NCBI RefSeq assembly: GCF_932294415.1
Contig: NC_065544.1
Span: forward strand, 12,499,351 to 12,563,350
DNA: 64,000 bases
Direction of reading: 5' to 3'
Source of the DNA: Quercus robur
Taxonomy: Eukaryota; Streptophyta; Magnoliopsida; Fagales; Fagaceae
Each line of letters opens with the position of its first letter. Within the stretch, counting starts at the first letter, position 1. The notes under the pieces are model-generated. The model was not told where the DNA came from. It saw nothing but the letters and a program-made list of their open reading frames with translations, and did no database searches. Below, one piece after another: positions 23,391-36,124 of the stretch. A program made the position numbers and the translations under genes.

Positions 23391-25973
23391 ATGAGTCCGA
23401 AGAGGCGATGGAAAAATTCGTCGCCGATTATAGGATACCCCGTAATGTAGGTTTGAGATACTGTGAAGAAGGGGAGTGGCATTTTAGGAGGCAAGAGGGT
23501 GAAGTAGTGATTCCCATAATCGCCTTCATAGAAGGTGGTGTGAGAATCCCTATGGGGCCGGTGATGAGGGACTACCTTAGGCATTTCCGATTAGCTCCCA
23601 CCTAGTGCGCCGCCAACGTGTTTAGGATCCTGGGTTGTGTGGACGCCTTAAACGAGAAACTGGGGTTGAGGTTAACCCATTACGATGTAAACTGGTGCTA
23701 CAACCTCCAACACCTAAGGGGTAAATCCTATTATATGAAGACGAGGGATGATAAGGTTCGGCTTATTCAGTGCCTCCCTGAGTCCAGCAAGGGGTTAAAT
23801 AAGGACTTTCTCATCGTGTCTGGGGAATGGCACGACGGCCTTCCTTGTCCAACAGAGGAGGGGGAACCAGGCGGGGTATTCAGAGTGGGAGAGGGTTAAT
23901 TTTTTGTGTTGTCATAGTTTGCATTGTTCGGTGGCTAATATGAATAGGCTTTCTTTTTTTGGCAGATCCACACGCCTTTGAATGACACTTTCACTTAGTC
24001 AACCGGGAAGATTTGGAAACCATCCTTAAGGCGGAGGTATTTGTGAACGAAGCTGACAACCAAGTCAGAGCCGCTCACAAGATTCTCGGATACGATCCCA
24101 TCCAGAAATCTTTTGCGGCTTCGAAGTACGTGATCAGAGCTAGAGATCCTCGGCTTCATAGAATCATTGTAGCGGAACACGGGTTCTTGCTTCCCGAAGG
24201 ATCTCCTGTCCCCGAAGGCGTCCCGTTGGCAGGCCCTTCTTCATCCCATCAAGCAGCGGAGGCCGAGGGTGATTTGGATCCGTCCGAGGACGAATTTTGT
24301 GTATTTGACCAAGTTAGTCTATCCGAGGATCCTTTTGGTGATTTGGGCGACCCCAGTTTGACTGAAGCGGATCTCCTATCAGTAGGGACTTCTTCTCAGG
24401 CTGAAATGGGTTTTAAAAGGAAACCTCCAACCAGCTTGTTCGACCTAATTGAAGGCCAGTCGGGGAAGGATGCGCCGGGGAAGCCATAATCCAAGCCTCC
24501 TCCTCCTCCACCCAAATCTCAGCCTGCTCATACCAGGTCATCTTCCACCCAATCGTAGCCTTCATCTCCTCAATCCAAACTTCCTCCTCCTTCTCAGTCA
24601 ACTCTGCCTCCTCGGCCCTAGCCCGCCGATCCAAAAAGGAAGAGGGCTTCCAAAGGCAAAGAGCTCATGGATGGGGGGATGTCTCACTCCTCTTGGGAGG
24701 AAGATGAAGCCTTACGAGCTTCAAAACAATTGAAAATCGGGCACCAGGGCTAGGAGAAAGAAGTCGCCCCACAATCCGAGCCCTAGGCCTGGCTTCCTGC
24801 CCCAATGCTCCACGGGGAGCCTTTGATGGACAACGCCTCCCTCAAGGACTTCCGAGGGGGTGAAGGCACCTATGTGGCCAATGCGTTGGAAAGGTCCTTG
24901 CTACTTCCCGTCGATATGGCCAAGCTGGGGAATTTGAGGAGGCAAGAGTTCTTTTTCAGCATCAAGAGGTATTTGGGCAAGGTAAGATTTCTAACACTTG
25001 TGGCTCCGTTGATTTTTGTTCCTTGGTTTCCAACTTACCGTGTGCTTGTTTCGATTGGCAGGCTGTCCAGGCCACTTATAGGTTAGAAGAGGCAGCTAAC
25101 GAGTAGAGCAGGACCCTGGAGCTCGAGCGTGACAAGCGCTTGGATGCTACTCGAACCCTTAAAAACTCCGAGGCCGATCTCTTGAAAGTAAGGGAGGAGT
25201 TGAAAGAGATGACAAAGGCCAAAGATAGCGCTGAATCAGGCCTAGCTAGTGCTCAAAAATAGGCCAAGAACTAGACGAGGCGCCTACTCGAAGCAGAGGA
25301 TCAATTGAAGATTGCCAAAGAGCAAATCACTAATTTAAAGAAGAAACTGGCCGAGGTAGAGGGGGCCAAGAACGTCGCGGAGTGGGCCCGAGATGAAGCC
25401 TTGAGGGCCAAGGCAGAGGCGTAATTCGCCAGGACGGAGACTGAGAGCTTCAAAGAAAAAGCCGAGGAGGAGGCTTATGACTTGAGAGTGGCTGAGACCC
25501 AGGCCACTCTCAAGGCTCAAGTACCTGGAGTATGCAGGCTCTACTGTTCCCAGGTTTGGAATGAAGCCCTTAAATAAGTTGGGGTTGAGGCTTCATCTGA
25601 CCTGTGGAAGGTGGAGAATGTATACTACCCTCCGGCCATCCGGGAAACTGCCCCTGCTAGCTCCGAGGCTGAAATTGCTCCTGGGGAGGCTGAGACTGCT
25701 CGACCTGAAGCTGCTCTGGCCATAACCGCCCCTAATAAGCCAGCCGAAGAGGGTGAGCTTCCTAGGGCGACATAAACACATGAAAACCTGAACCCTGAAG
25801 CGCCCCAAAAGACCGCAGAGTCTACAGTTGATGCTCAGGCCACTCATGCCGAGGAGCCAGCTCTCTCCATTCAGCCCCCCCAGACCGTTCCCCCGAGTGA
25901 GGGCTCCAAGGGTCCTGAGGTCGTTTCTACTCAGCTCTCCAAGGAAGGGGTCAAGATAAAGCTGAAGAAATAG
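23391..25973 (+). pseudogene. Antisense extra gene of element 1 (PF04195-like), degenerate
   Basis: On the strand opposite to gag-pol, a broken reading frame runs from about 23391 to TAG at 25971. The first part (IIAFIEGGVRIPMGPVMRDY, then VFRILGCVDAL and EWHDG) resembles the 'putative gypsy type transposon' domain. Then come an acidic segment, a proline-rich linker, a second folded part (KDFRGGEGTYVANALERSL) and a long coiled coil (25090-25540). Introns are likely at 23876-23965 and about 24982-25061. At least a dozen internal stops are present, almost all TAG or TAA where Gln would be expected (for example TAG at 23603). Product function unknown. Confidence 0.7.
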
Positions 25974-26473
25974 GCCATCCCGGCTAGCTTTTGTTTTAGT
26001 TTTGCCTCCCTTTTTTATGAAAGGTATGAACTTCCCCTTTTTGTAATTCCCCTTTTTTATGAAATGTATGGAATGTATGAAAATCATTGTAATCAGGCCT
26101 TTAGATTAAATGTATGAAATTCCTTTTTTTTTTTTTTTTTTTACATTATGTGTTTATTGTTATTATTGTTATTGTTATTAGTGTGAATCTTGTGTCTCAT
26201 GAGTTGGTTATCCTAATGGGTAAAAATGGTTATGTACATATCACATTTGAAATTAGACATTTAAATTCTAACTCACTGACATTAAGGGGACACTTAGTTT
26301 GCATTTGCTCATATTTTTAAGGGGTGGGGACCGAGTAGGTGATCCGAGGTACCGAGCGTATACTTAGGCTATATTCGTAACTTACATGAATGCTTGATCC
26401 TGCCAATTTCTTCAAAGGTTGTGGTCCGAGGATCCGCCCAACATTTAGGTTCTACCTGCCACCTAAGCTCTTA

Positions 26474-26785
26474 CTGGAAGTAGTCAGTTTCCCCAGAGGT
26501 TTGAGTCCGAGGACTATGCAAGACCTTGGTTCTGTCTAGTACTTAGATCTTTCTTAAAGTAACTAGTTTCCCCATAGGTTTGAGTCCGAGGGCCATGCAA
26601 GACCTTGGTTCTGTCTAGTACTTAGATTTTTCTTGAAGTAACTAGTTTCCCCATAAATTTGAGTCCGAGGACCATGCAAGACCTTGGTTCTGTCTAGTAC
26701 TTAGATTTTTCTTAAAGTAACTAGTTTCCCCATAGGTTTGAGTCCGAGGACCATGCAAGACCTTGGTTCTGTCTAGTACTTAGAT
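26474..26785. repeat. 79-bp tandem repeat in the 3' region of element 1
   Basis: Four copies are marked by TTTGAGTCCGAGGACC at a constant 79-bp spacing (TTGAGTCC at 26501, 26580, 26659, 26738). A more decayed copy precedes them (about 26409-26473). Tandem repeats next to the pol end are known for Tat elements. Confidence 0.85.
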
Positions 26786-26850
26786 GGTCGCCAAGATACA
26801 AGACATATAATCATAATGGACTTAAAATTTGAATTAGAGAAATGCTTTTG

Positions 26851-29800
26851 TTAATAATAATACATTCTCAGGTTATTTACATTCCATGGACGAGGTACAG
26901 CTTTTTCATCTAAGTCTTCTAAGTAGTATGCACCTATTCCTGCTACTGAAGTAATTCGATATGGTCATTCCCAATTGGGTCCCAGCTTTCCCCGAGATGG
27001 GTTCTTGGCGGCACCCACAACTTTCCTCAACACCAGGTCCCCTGGTGCTAGTGGTCTCAGCTTTATATTGGCATCATATCCCTGCTTGAGCTTCTGGTGG
27101 TAATAGGCCGACTGGATCACTGCCTTTTCTCTTCGTTCATCGATCAGATCTAGGCTCTTCCCTAGTAGTTCATCATTACTGCTTGGAGTGAAGGAGCTCA
27201 TCCTCAGTGTTGGGAAGCTTGCCTCTAGAGGGATAACGACCTCGGCACCATAGGTCATGGCAAAAGGTGTCTCCCCTGTTGACCGCCGTGGTGTAATCCA
27301 GTAAGTCCATAAGACGTGCGGCAGCTCTTCCACCCATCTTCCCTTGGCGTCATCCAGTCTCTTCTTAAGGCGTCATCCAATCTCTTCTTAAGCCCGTTGA
27401 TTATGACCTTGTTGACAGCCTCGGCCTGTCCATTTCCTTGAGGATAAGCTGGAGTTGAGTACCTGTTAGTGATCCCCAGTTCGCAACAGTATCTTCTGAA
27501 GGCTTTGCTGTCAAATTGGAGTCCATTATCTGAAATGAAGGTATGAGGGACCCCGAATCGTGTAACAATGTTTCTCCAAATGAATTTCTTAGCATCCACA
27601 TCTCTAATGTTGGCCAATGGCTCAGCTTCGACCCATTTGGTGAAGTAATTTGTGCCGACTAACAGATATCTCTTATTTCCTGTTGCCTTGGGGAAAGGGC
27701 CTATAATATCCAGGCCTCACTGGGCGAATGGCCATGGATTGGACAAAGGGTTGAGGACCCCTCCTGACTGCTGAATATTTGGGGCAAACCTTTGGCACTG
27801 GTCACACTTCTTAGCATATTCTAGGGCTTCCTTCTACATCCCCGGCCACCAATATCCCTAGGTAATGGCTCGGTGCGACAGAGATTTTCCTCTTGTGTGA
27901 CTCCCACAGATCCCTTCGTGCAGCTCTTCAAGCAGTAATTCTGATGCTTCAGGGTGAACACACAGTAAATATGGCCCAAAATAGGAGCACTTATACAATT
28001 TGTGGTCCTCGGTCAACCAGAACCGAGGGGCGTTTCTTCGTATTTTTTCAGCCTCTGACTTCTCTTCGGGCAGGATATCATCTTTGAGGAACCTCACTAT
28101 AGAGTCCATCCAGCTAGGACCCACCCTAACCTCATGGATATGGATCATGCCTTTTGCAACCTCCTTTGCTCTATCCAGATGCTCGACAAGAATAATTTGA
28201 AGCAGACCCCCTGCCGAAGAGGTAGCAAGCGTGGCCAATGAATCTGCGTGAGTGTTTCCACTTCTGGAGACGTGTGACAGGTTGAAAAGATCGAAGTCTG
28301 ACTGCAAGCGTTTGACCTGGCTTAAGTACTCTTGCATCCTCGCATCTCTGGCTTCCAACTCTCCCTTTACTTGGCCTACTACTAGTCTCGAGTCCGAGAA
28401 CATCTCTATTGTTTTTCCTCCCATTTTCTGCACCATGGCCATTCCTTGTAACAAGGCCTCATATTCAACTTCATTATTCGTGGCCGAGAACCCAAGTCTC
28501 AGGAATTTCTCTATGGTAGTATTCTCAGAAGATATTAGGACTAGCCCCACTCCGGACCCTATTTGATTTGCTGTGCCGTCAACGTACACCTTCCAACATG
28601 GGAGTCCTGGCGTAGAGATTACCCCAACCGATTTTCCATCCATGTTGCGCTCCTCTGCTACTATTTCCCCTGGTGGTTCAGCAAATTCGGCCACCAAGTC
28701 AGTTAGGACCTGGCCCTTTATGGAGGTCCAAGGCATGTACTTAATGTCAAAAGCTCCCAGAATTGTGCTCCATATGGCAATCCTTCCAGTGTAATCAGCG
28801 GTCCGAAGTACGGACTTCAAGGATAGTTAGGTTAGAACAACCACTGTGTGGGCTTGGAAATAATGGGGAAGCTTTCGCGTAGCATGGACCACAACTAGTA
28901 TGGCTTTCTCCAAGGGTAAGTATCTGACCTCAACTTTATGCAGCGACTTGCTCACGTAATAGACTGGCTTTTGAAGGCCATTGTCATCCTGTATTAGCTC
29001 CAAGCTCACAACATGAAGGGCCACATCTATATTTGCGTATAGGACTTCATCAGCCTCAAGACTGGACACGATAGGTGGCCGGGATAGGTATTCCTTGAGT
29101 TGCTGGAAGGCCACGATACAGTCCTCGGACCATTCAAATCCTTTCCACTTGTTGATCAAGAGATAGAATGGTCTGCATCTATCTGCCGACCTGGAAATGA
29201 ATCAATCCAGGGCTGCGATCATTCCGGTAAGCTTTTGGACCTCCTTGGCGTTTTGCGATGGTTTTAAATCATTAATAGCCTTGATCTGGTCAGGGTTAAC
29301 CTTAATTCCCCTATAAGTAACCATGTAGCCTAAAAATTTGCCTGATCCCACGCCAAATGAGCATTTGGAAGCATTTAGGCGCAGCTTGTGCTTCCTTAAG
29401 ACATCAAAGGTGCTGCCGAGGTCTCCTAAATGCTCGGACACCACTTTACTCTTCACCAACATATCATCAACATAGATTTCGATGCTCTTGCCCAACTACG
29501 GCTCGAACATTCTTGTCATTATCCTTTGATAAGTGGACCCTGCGTTCTTCAGACCGAACGTCATTACCTTGTAGTGGTAGTTCCCAGTAGATGTCACGAA
29601 GGCTGTCTTCTCCTGATCCTCCAGGGCTAGTGGTATTTGATGATAGCCTTGAAAGGCATCTAAGAAGCTCATCCGAGGATGGCCTGCTGTTGCGTCCACC
29701 AGCTAGTCTATCCGAGGCATGGGGAACGGGTCTTTTGGGCATGCTTTATTTAGGTCCATGAAGTCTATACAAACCCGCCATTTTCCACTTTTCTTCTTGA

Positions 29801-31151
29801 CCACCACGGTGTTGGCCAAACATTCGGGGTAAAAAACCTCTTTGATAGCCCCTGCACGCTTAAGCTTCGCCACTTCGTCCTTAATCGCATCGGCGTGCTC
29901 TCTTAATGGGCGATGGGGTGGCTACTTCTTGGGAGTGATGGACGGGTTGACATTGAGATGGTGACAGATGAAGGCTGGATCAATCCCGGGAGCATCACAG
30001 GCATCCCATGCAAATACGTCAATATTTCTTTTGAGAAACTCAATCAGCTCCTCCTTCTCCTGAGGAGGCAGCTGAGCCCCTGCCCGAAAGAACTTCTCCG
30101 GGTCACCACCAATAACCACCTCCTCTAGATCTTCGTATTTCGCCTTCTCGGCAACTGTATCAGGAGGCGTCACCAGGGCCCTTGATTGCTATAAATTCTT
30201 TTCAGCAGAGGCCGAGAACTTTGCATCGAGCCGATGTGAGATGGCGGCCACCACACATTGCCTTGTCATGGATTGGCAACCACGGATTTCGAGAACCTGG
30301 TCCCCTGATGGGAATTTCACCTTCTGATGCAATGAGGAGGCAACAACCTTTAAGGTATGGAGCCAAGGCCTACCGACGATGGCTGTATAGGGAGAGTAGG
30401 TGTCCACCACGATAAAGTTCACCTCCACTATCTCTGGGCTGATTTGGATGGGTAGCCTAATCATGCCCTTTGGAATGACAAACTTCCCGTTGAAGCTCAT
30501 CAAAGGAGAGTTATAGGGCATCAAATCTTCCGGTTTTAACCTCAGCCCCTTGTAGAGGTCAGGGTACATAACCTCGGCCCCACTGCCACCATCCACCATC
30601 ACTCTTTTCACATCGTAATCCCCGATTCTGAGAGTGATCAGCAGCGTATTGTCATGGGGCTAGGTGGTTCCGATCTTGTCTTCTTCTGAAAAACTTAAGA
30701 TTGGATGAAAATTCTTTCTAGCCCTCTTCGGCTTTAGCTGGGACTCCTCGGTAGGCCGCTGAGCCACAGATAACACTCGTGAAGGGCGCGTGCCTGTTCT
30801 TCCTGGCGCGGCCAAGATCACATTGATCGTCCCTACGGATAGCCTTAGGGCAGTATCTCCCTGGGGTTCCTGATGGGTTTGGCCTTGATGACCACTGGGA
30901 TGATACAGAAGGTGCTTCAGCTTTCCTTCTCGGACTAGTTGGTCCAGATAGTTCCAGAGGTTCCTGCAGTTTTCCATGGTATGTCCTTGATCCTGGTGGT
31001 ATTGGCAATAAAAGTTCTAATTGCGCCTCGTGGATTCTCCCCCCATCTTATTCGGCCACTTAAAGTATGGCTCGTTCTTGATTTTCTCCAACACCTGATG
31101 TACTGGTTCTCGGAATACAGTATTGACAGTCTGTGTGTTGGTTACTTTGGA
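26851..31151 (-). pseudogene. pol of element 1 (PR, RT, RNase H x2, integrase)
   Basis: Domains in order on the minus strand: C-terminal gag knuckle-like YHQDQGHTMENC, aspartic protease with VMVDGGSGAEVMYP (30611 downward), reverse transcriptase with YVDDM (about 29475), gypsy RNase H (29159-28827), second RNase H starting at KVYVDGTANQ (28590 region), and integrase ending at TAA 26851. At least eight in-frame stops and a 23-bp duplication (27345-27391) that shifts the integrase frame inactivate it. Element 2 is a clear homologue. Confidence 0.9.
27345..27391. repeat. 23-bp duplication breaking the integrase frame
   Basis: GGCGTCATCCA(G/A)TCTCTTCT is present twice in tandem. Because 23 is not a multiple of 3, the integrase frame shifts here. 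Confidence 0.8.
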
Positions 31152-33335
31152 CTACCCTACGAAATCTCTCCTCGGGCGGTTGCTGTTATATCGGTCTGAC
31201 CTGAAATCCCCCCTCTCTTGAGGGATAACCTTCTCTTTTCCTTTACCTTGCAACTGGTCTTCCTCTACCCGTTTATACTTATCGATCCGATCTTTCAGTT
31301 GGCGCACACTGGTGGCGGGCTTGCCAGTCAGAGACTTCCTCAAGCCGTGCTCGGCTGGGAGACTATTTTTGAAGGTGTTGATGGTGACATCGTCAAAATT
31401 GTCATCCATTTCATTATACATCTCCCAATATCTGTCTGAGTAGGCCTTTAGAGTTTCTCCTTCATGCATGGATAACGACAATACAACACTTAAGGGCCGA
31501 GGAGCTCTGCTGTTTGTAACGAAATGGGAGCCAAATGCTTGGGTTAGCTGCCTATACGAATCTATGGAATTCGTCTTTAAGCCATTGAACCACCTCATCG
31601 CCATTGGTCCTAAGCTAGATGGGAAAACCTTGCACATCAGCGCCTCGTTTTTAGAATGGATAGCCATCCTTTGGTTAAACTGGCTCACATGCTCCACGGG
31701 GTCTGTTTTGCCGTTATAAATGGCGAAGGTTGGCTGCTGGAATCGTCGAGGAAGTGTAGCCCCTTCTATGTGGCGTGTGAAAGGTGATTTGGAGAGTTGA
31801 TCTAGTGCCCTGCTCATGGCATCGTTTCCCAAGCCCCTAAGAGATGGGCTTTTACGTTCACGCCTCCGGTAGTGCTCTTCTTCGCGAGAGAAAGTTTTGC
31901 TTGGAGGAGTTCTCGATTTTTGCCTATAGTCATCATCACTTTCATCATCGGAGGGCATGTTAGGCCTAGAATGAGATCGCCTTCGTTGTGCATGGCGCAG
32001 CTTTCTCTTTAAATCGTCTATCTCTCGTTGCATGGCCTGCTTATCATTCTGTCTCTGGGATACATGACTCCTAACTTCTTCTGGTTGTATGGCCCGGTTG
32101 TTATTTTGTCTTTGGAGCACGTGACTGCCCACACGAGAGCGGCTTCTGTTGGTTTGAGTTAGGGGTGTCAATTCGGGTTAGCGTGTCGGGTTCGTGACGT
32201 GTCGAGGTAGGGGTATTCGACTGAACGGCTTAACCCTAACCCGACCCATTTAATAATCGTGTCATGATCCTTCAACCCTAACCCGACCTGTTAATAAGGC
32301 GGGTTGACCTGACCTAACCCATTTGACACGCTTAATAAACGAGTCATGTTGGGTTGACATAAATGTAATACAACCCATTTCAACCTGCATAATATTAAAT
32401 ATAACATCCATCTAGAAATAATTTTTTTTACATCCCAAAAAGTAGTGCATACACTTCAAGTCTTCAACCCACATTCAAAATAATATAGTTTAACAAAAAT
32501 ATAACATTCATCTAGAAATAAGTTCTTTACACTCCAAAAGAAGTGTATACACTTCAACCCAAATTCAAAATAACAAAGTTTAACAAAAATAAAATAACAT
32601 AGTTCAACAAAAATATAATATTCTTGGAACTCACCAAATGCTAAGTATCAATATTGAAAGAATTTGAGCAAATAGTAGACTAATCCTAACTATGACCATG
32701 ATTATCATCCATAGATTCTTTGTTGATGTCCAAATTCGTAACATCTTCCACAAGCTCATCCAATTTCATTTGTGTAAGTTCTATGCCAAAAAAAAAAAGT
32801 ATTAGTAGTTCTAGGGTCTGTAAAGTTTCAATGTCCAATTATATCCCTTGTAAATTTCTGTAATTACTTACTTTTCTTTTTAAATTTAAAATATATGTTG
32901 GATATAAAAGGTATTTGAAAAATCTAAAATAAAATAAATATTTATTTGTTATACGAGTTAAACGGGTTATGTTAAGTGGGTTATTTCAGGTTGACATAAA
33001 TAAATTGGCGTGTCAAACGTGTCTATTGCAGGTTACGCGGGTTGACCCGCTTATGACACGTTTCTTATCGTGTTGCTTTTGGGTTGACCCGTTTATGACC
33101 CAAATCCATTAAGGCCCAACCCTAACCCGAAAAAACCTGTGTCGGGTTCGTGTCGTGTTCGCGGGTTGGGTCGGACATTGACACCCCTAGTTTGAGTGGT
33201 GTGCACACTTCCCTCTCGAATCCTTCCATTCTTTTCATTTCGGTCACGCTTAGGGTTGGGAAAGTTACCCTGTTGTTGGGATCTAGCCGCTTCAGGCTGA
33301 TGGGAGCCTGCCTGATGAGGGCCTGATCTTACCAT
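31152..33335 (-). pseudogene. gag of element 1, interrupted by an hAT
   Basis: The N-terminal piece (33335 down to 33190) and the main piece (32159 down to 31152) form one frame if the hAT and one copy of its 8-bp duplication are removed. The central part contains the retrotransposon gag domain (EHVSQFNQRMAIH, MRWFNGLKTNSI, LKAYSDRYWEMYNEMDD). The N-terminus is basic and Arg/Ser/Gln rich. It ends at a TAG; sequence beyond continues in frame, suggesting an original gag-pol fusion. Confidence 0.85.
32160..33189. mobile_element. Non-autonomous hAT nested in gag
   Basis: The termini TAGGGGTGTCAAT are inverted at the two ends. An exact 8-bp duplication, GTTTGAGT, is at 32152-32159 and 33190-33197. 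The 1030-bp interior is AT-rich between arms with repeated CGGGTT/GACCC words, and has a roughly 100-bp internal duplication (near 32400 and 32501). No transposase. Confidence 0.9.
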
Positions 33336-33370
33336 GCTTGATTACTGCCCTTACCAACACACAAGTTCTT

Positions 33371-33386
33371 CCCACAGATGGCGCCA
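33371..33386 (-). promoter_or_regulatory. Primer-binding site of element 1
   Basis: On the minus strand TGGCGCCATCTGTGGG starts 2 nt inside the 5' LTR. TGGCGCC is the start of many plant gypsy primer sites. The priming tRNA was not identified. Confidence 0.75.
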
Positions 33387-33388
33387 AT

Positions 33389-34170
33389 TGTAGGGACTGG
33401 GTTTGAGCACTTCTTCTGTTAGGTGAGTAGACTCAAGCCCAACTAGCCCAATACAATAAATTTATAGAGAATGGGTTTAAGAACTAGGCCTTAGTGAGGG
33501 TTACAACAACTAGACATGGTTATGAGTGGGTTGAATAACAAGGGCTTAGGCTAAAGTATGAAATTCTGTCCTCGGGCATTTCTTCCGAGGAAATTGTTGT
33601 TCTTATTCTTTCTTCAGTGCTTGGTTACAAAGGTTTCCAAGATCATGCAAATTGCTCCCGTCTTCTCCTTTTAAATCCGGATCCCTTTTTCTAGAGGATT
33701 TCTCACATTATATATATCCCCTTCCAATCGATCTTGGCCCTCCATCTGTTGATCATGCAGGTCACTACTCGAGTGCTTGTCCCATCAGCCACCTTCCCAA
33801 ACCTTCTGTGAGTTGTAGCAACCAAGACCGCATTGTTCATGGGTCATTTCCTCATTAATGCGGCCAAAACGTTAGTTGTGGGCATTTAATGCGGAGGTGA
33901 CAGCTTCTTCTTGAACTGTTCCTACACTATGCTCCCATGGCTGTCCTACGGTACTTGTCCTTTTTCTTGGGACGCTCTGGGAGGCTGCCATCGATGGCGT
34001 GCCGTTCTTCCCTTCTAGGATATGGGTTGGCCGAGGATAGGATTGTCCTCGGCGATGTTTCTGGGCCATTTGGGCTTTCTTCATTCGTCCTCGGCCATTT
34101 CTTCCTCTTCGGCGTGGGCCTTGGGCTTAGTATAAAGTGGACCGATGTTGTCAAATTCTTTGACCCCACA
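33389..34170 (-). repeat. 5' LTR of element 1
   Basis: Direct copy of 22114-22891. A TATA-like TATATATAA on the minus strand (33708-33716) would serve the genomic transcript. Confidence 0.95.
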
Positions 34171-34175
34171 TTACA

Positions 34176-35231
34176 ATTTTACAACTTAAGAGAGGGTTAG
34201 ATCTTATGAAGCACTAAAAAGTATATATTTTAAGCTTACACACTTTGATTCAAAGTTCACTAATGATATCATTCCCTTAGAAGAAAAAATAAATAAATAA
34301 CTAAATGTCATGAACCATATCAAATTACTAGGCTTCTTAAGTACATCTATTCATGTTGCATTTAATATAATAATATAGTTAGATTATTTTGAAAGATAAA
34401 CTAAATAATAAAAAAAAAATTAAAAATAAACATAACATATTAAGTAAAAAGGAAAAAAGAAAATATTTTATGAGGATTATAGTTCAATCTACCCAACGTT
34501 GGTAGTAGATTCAGCACTAGAAATATTCATAATTGCCTTTAGAAAGATAATCTTTTGGGCTTTTCTTTTACTTTAGTTTGGTTTTGTGTTAGTTAGATTT
34601 AGTGTTAGTAACTTAGCATTAGTATTTAACTCTACTACTAGGTATTTAACTTAGTGTTAGACGTATAGTTGTAGATGTTTTCGCCTTTTTTGTTTTTTTC
34701 TTTTCAATTAACTCTTTTTTTTAAATAAATGGGGTTATGGCCTCTGCCACTGGTGGCTACTAAATGGCCAGGCCGTAATGGTGCAATGTTTTTTGTGCCT
34801 TTATGTTGATACACTTAACACCTTGGTATGTAGTCCAAAAATTTTTTAAGAAAAAAAAAGTTTAAAATATGGGTTGGGTCGCGGATTAGTCGGGTTGGCC
34901 CGTAAAAAGCGAGTGGGTCACGAGTTGGGCCTTTTTTATTCCGAAAAAAAAAAAAAAATTTCGAATTCGAGTTGTTTTGCCATGTGTACCCCTTGGCTCC
35001 ACCTCTACCCATTTCCATATAGGTCCATCATCTGCAAAACCAAATCCACCAAATCAATCAAATACCCCAAATGCACCAAATCATGTATAAAGGATGACAA
35101 TTTCTAGCCTAATTGAGAGAGAGAGAGAGCGAGAGAGAGAGAGAACAAAAAAAAAGGGAAAAAATATTATTATATCAATACAATAATGTTAGAAAACAAA
35201 AATAGAGGAGAAAAATACAAGTCTTTGGGTG
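34176..35231. other. Intergenic, no gene seen
   Basis: AT-rich, with a GGGTTGGGTCGCGG patch near 34868 that resembles hAT-interior repeats, and a GA-rich microsatellite at 35115-35145. Confidence 0.4.
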
Positions 35232-35240
35232 TTTTAGAAA

Positions 35241-35623
35241 GGCCAAAGTTTGACTACAACTCCCATAAAAAAAAAAAAGGAAGGTTTAACATGCCTATAT
35301 ATTTTGAAAATTTAATCGTTAAATTATATGTTTTTTATGTTTTTAACATGCGTGTCAAATTTTATGTCAACCGAATATTATTTACAATTTAACCTATAAA
35401 CTTATTTTTTATGCATAGTTTTAGATTACAAAAATTTAAAATTTAAACATTTGATTGATGACATGGCTATTGATCTTTGATCTTGTGGAATTTTTGCAAG
35501 AATGAAGGATATAAGAAGAATATGTAATCCAATGGTGAATTTGTCAAAATTTATATCCAATAAAATGATATTGGGTGGAGCTGTAGCATTAGCTACAAAC
35601 TAATTTATAACTAAACTTTGTCT
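35241..35623. mobile_element. Mutator-like MITE (family A, copy 2)
   Basis: Starts GGCCAAAGTTTGACTACAAC and ends CTAAACTTTGTCT. Exact 9-bp duplication TTTTAGAAA at 35232-35240 and 35624-35632. The interior matches 10552-10949 in inverse orientation (shared ATATCCTTC, CCATTG and TGTCATCAAT blocks). 383 bp. Confidence 0.85.
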
Positions 35624-35914
35624 TTTTAGAAAATTAATTTGCATAAATTGGGAATTGTTTTCTTAGAATAAGGTGCCAAAAAAAGAAAAAGAAAAAAAAA
35701 AAGAAAAAGAGATAACTGTCCTAGAAACTGGTTACAAAGCAAGTTCTAGGACTTTTGAAATAACATTTGAGCTTGGTTCAATATTTTGACAATCTAAACA
35801 CTATTAATTCCAGAAAAATAAAATCTTAACCATGAAATAGACGAAATAGAGAAGAATTGAAATGGAAAGGGATTTTGTTCCGTTCAACACATGTGAACAG
35901 GAGTTGACATTTAG

Positions 35915-35917
<3 letters not shown>

Positions 35918-35945
<28 letters not shown>
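35918..35945. repeat. (ATA)n microsatellite
   Basis: Nine to ten uninterrupted ATA units. Confidence 0.9.
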
Positions 35946-36124
35946 GTTATACTTGTTCAAATTCAACATCTTTCTTTTAGTGGGAGATAAAATTAGAAAC
36001 TATGAGATCTAAAGGTCCAAGGCACATATTTTATTTTATTTTTTATGCATGATTCTTGCAGGTAAAGTAATGTAATCAAGAATGATATATAAGTTTACTA
36101 ACATTCAAAATTTAATGGGAGTTA

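Larger units (their letters stand above)
22114..34170 (-). mobile_element. Old Ty3/gypsy retrotransposon, Tat lineage (element 1)
   Basis: Direct LTRs of 778 and 782 bp bound a 12.06-kb element, flanked by an exact 5-bp duplication TTACA (22109-22113, 34171-34175). gag-PR-RT-RNaseH-second RNaseH-INT lie on the minus strand, so the right LTR is the 5' LTR. Two RNase H domains and a long 3' region with an antisense extra gene are typical of the Tat lineage. The LTRs differ at roughly 35-40 positions by eye (about 5%), many stops have accumulated, and a 1030-bp hAT sits in gag. The CCGAGG/CCTCGG word recurs throughout. Confidence 0.95.

Noticed and set aside
27893-31719. Plus-strand ORFs opposite pol/gag of element 1
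   Set aside because: Shadow frames of the minus-strand pol and gag.
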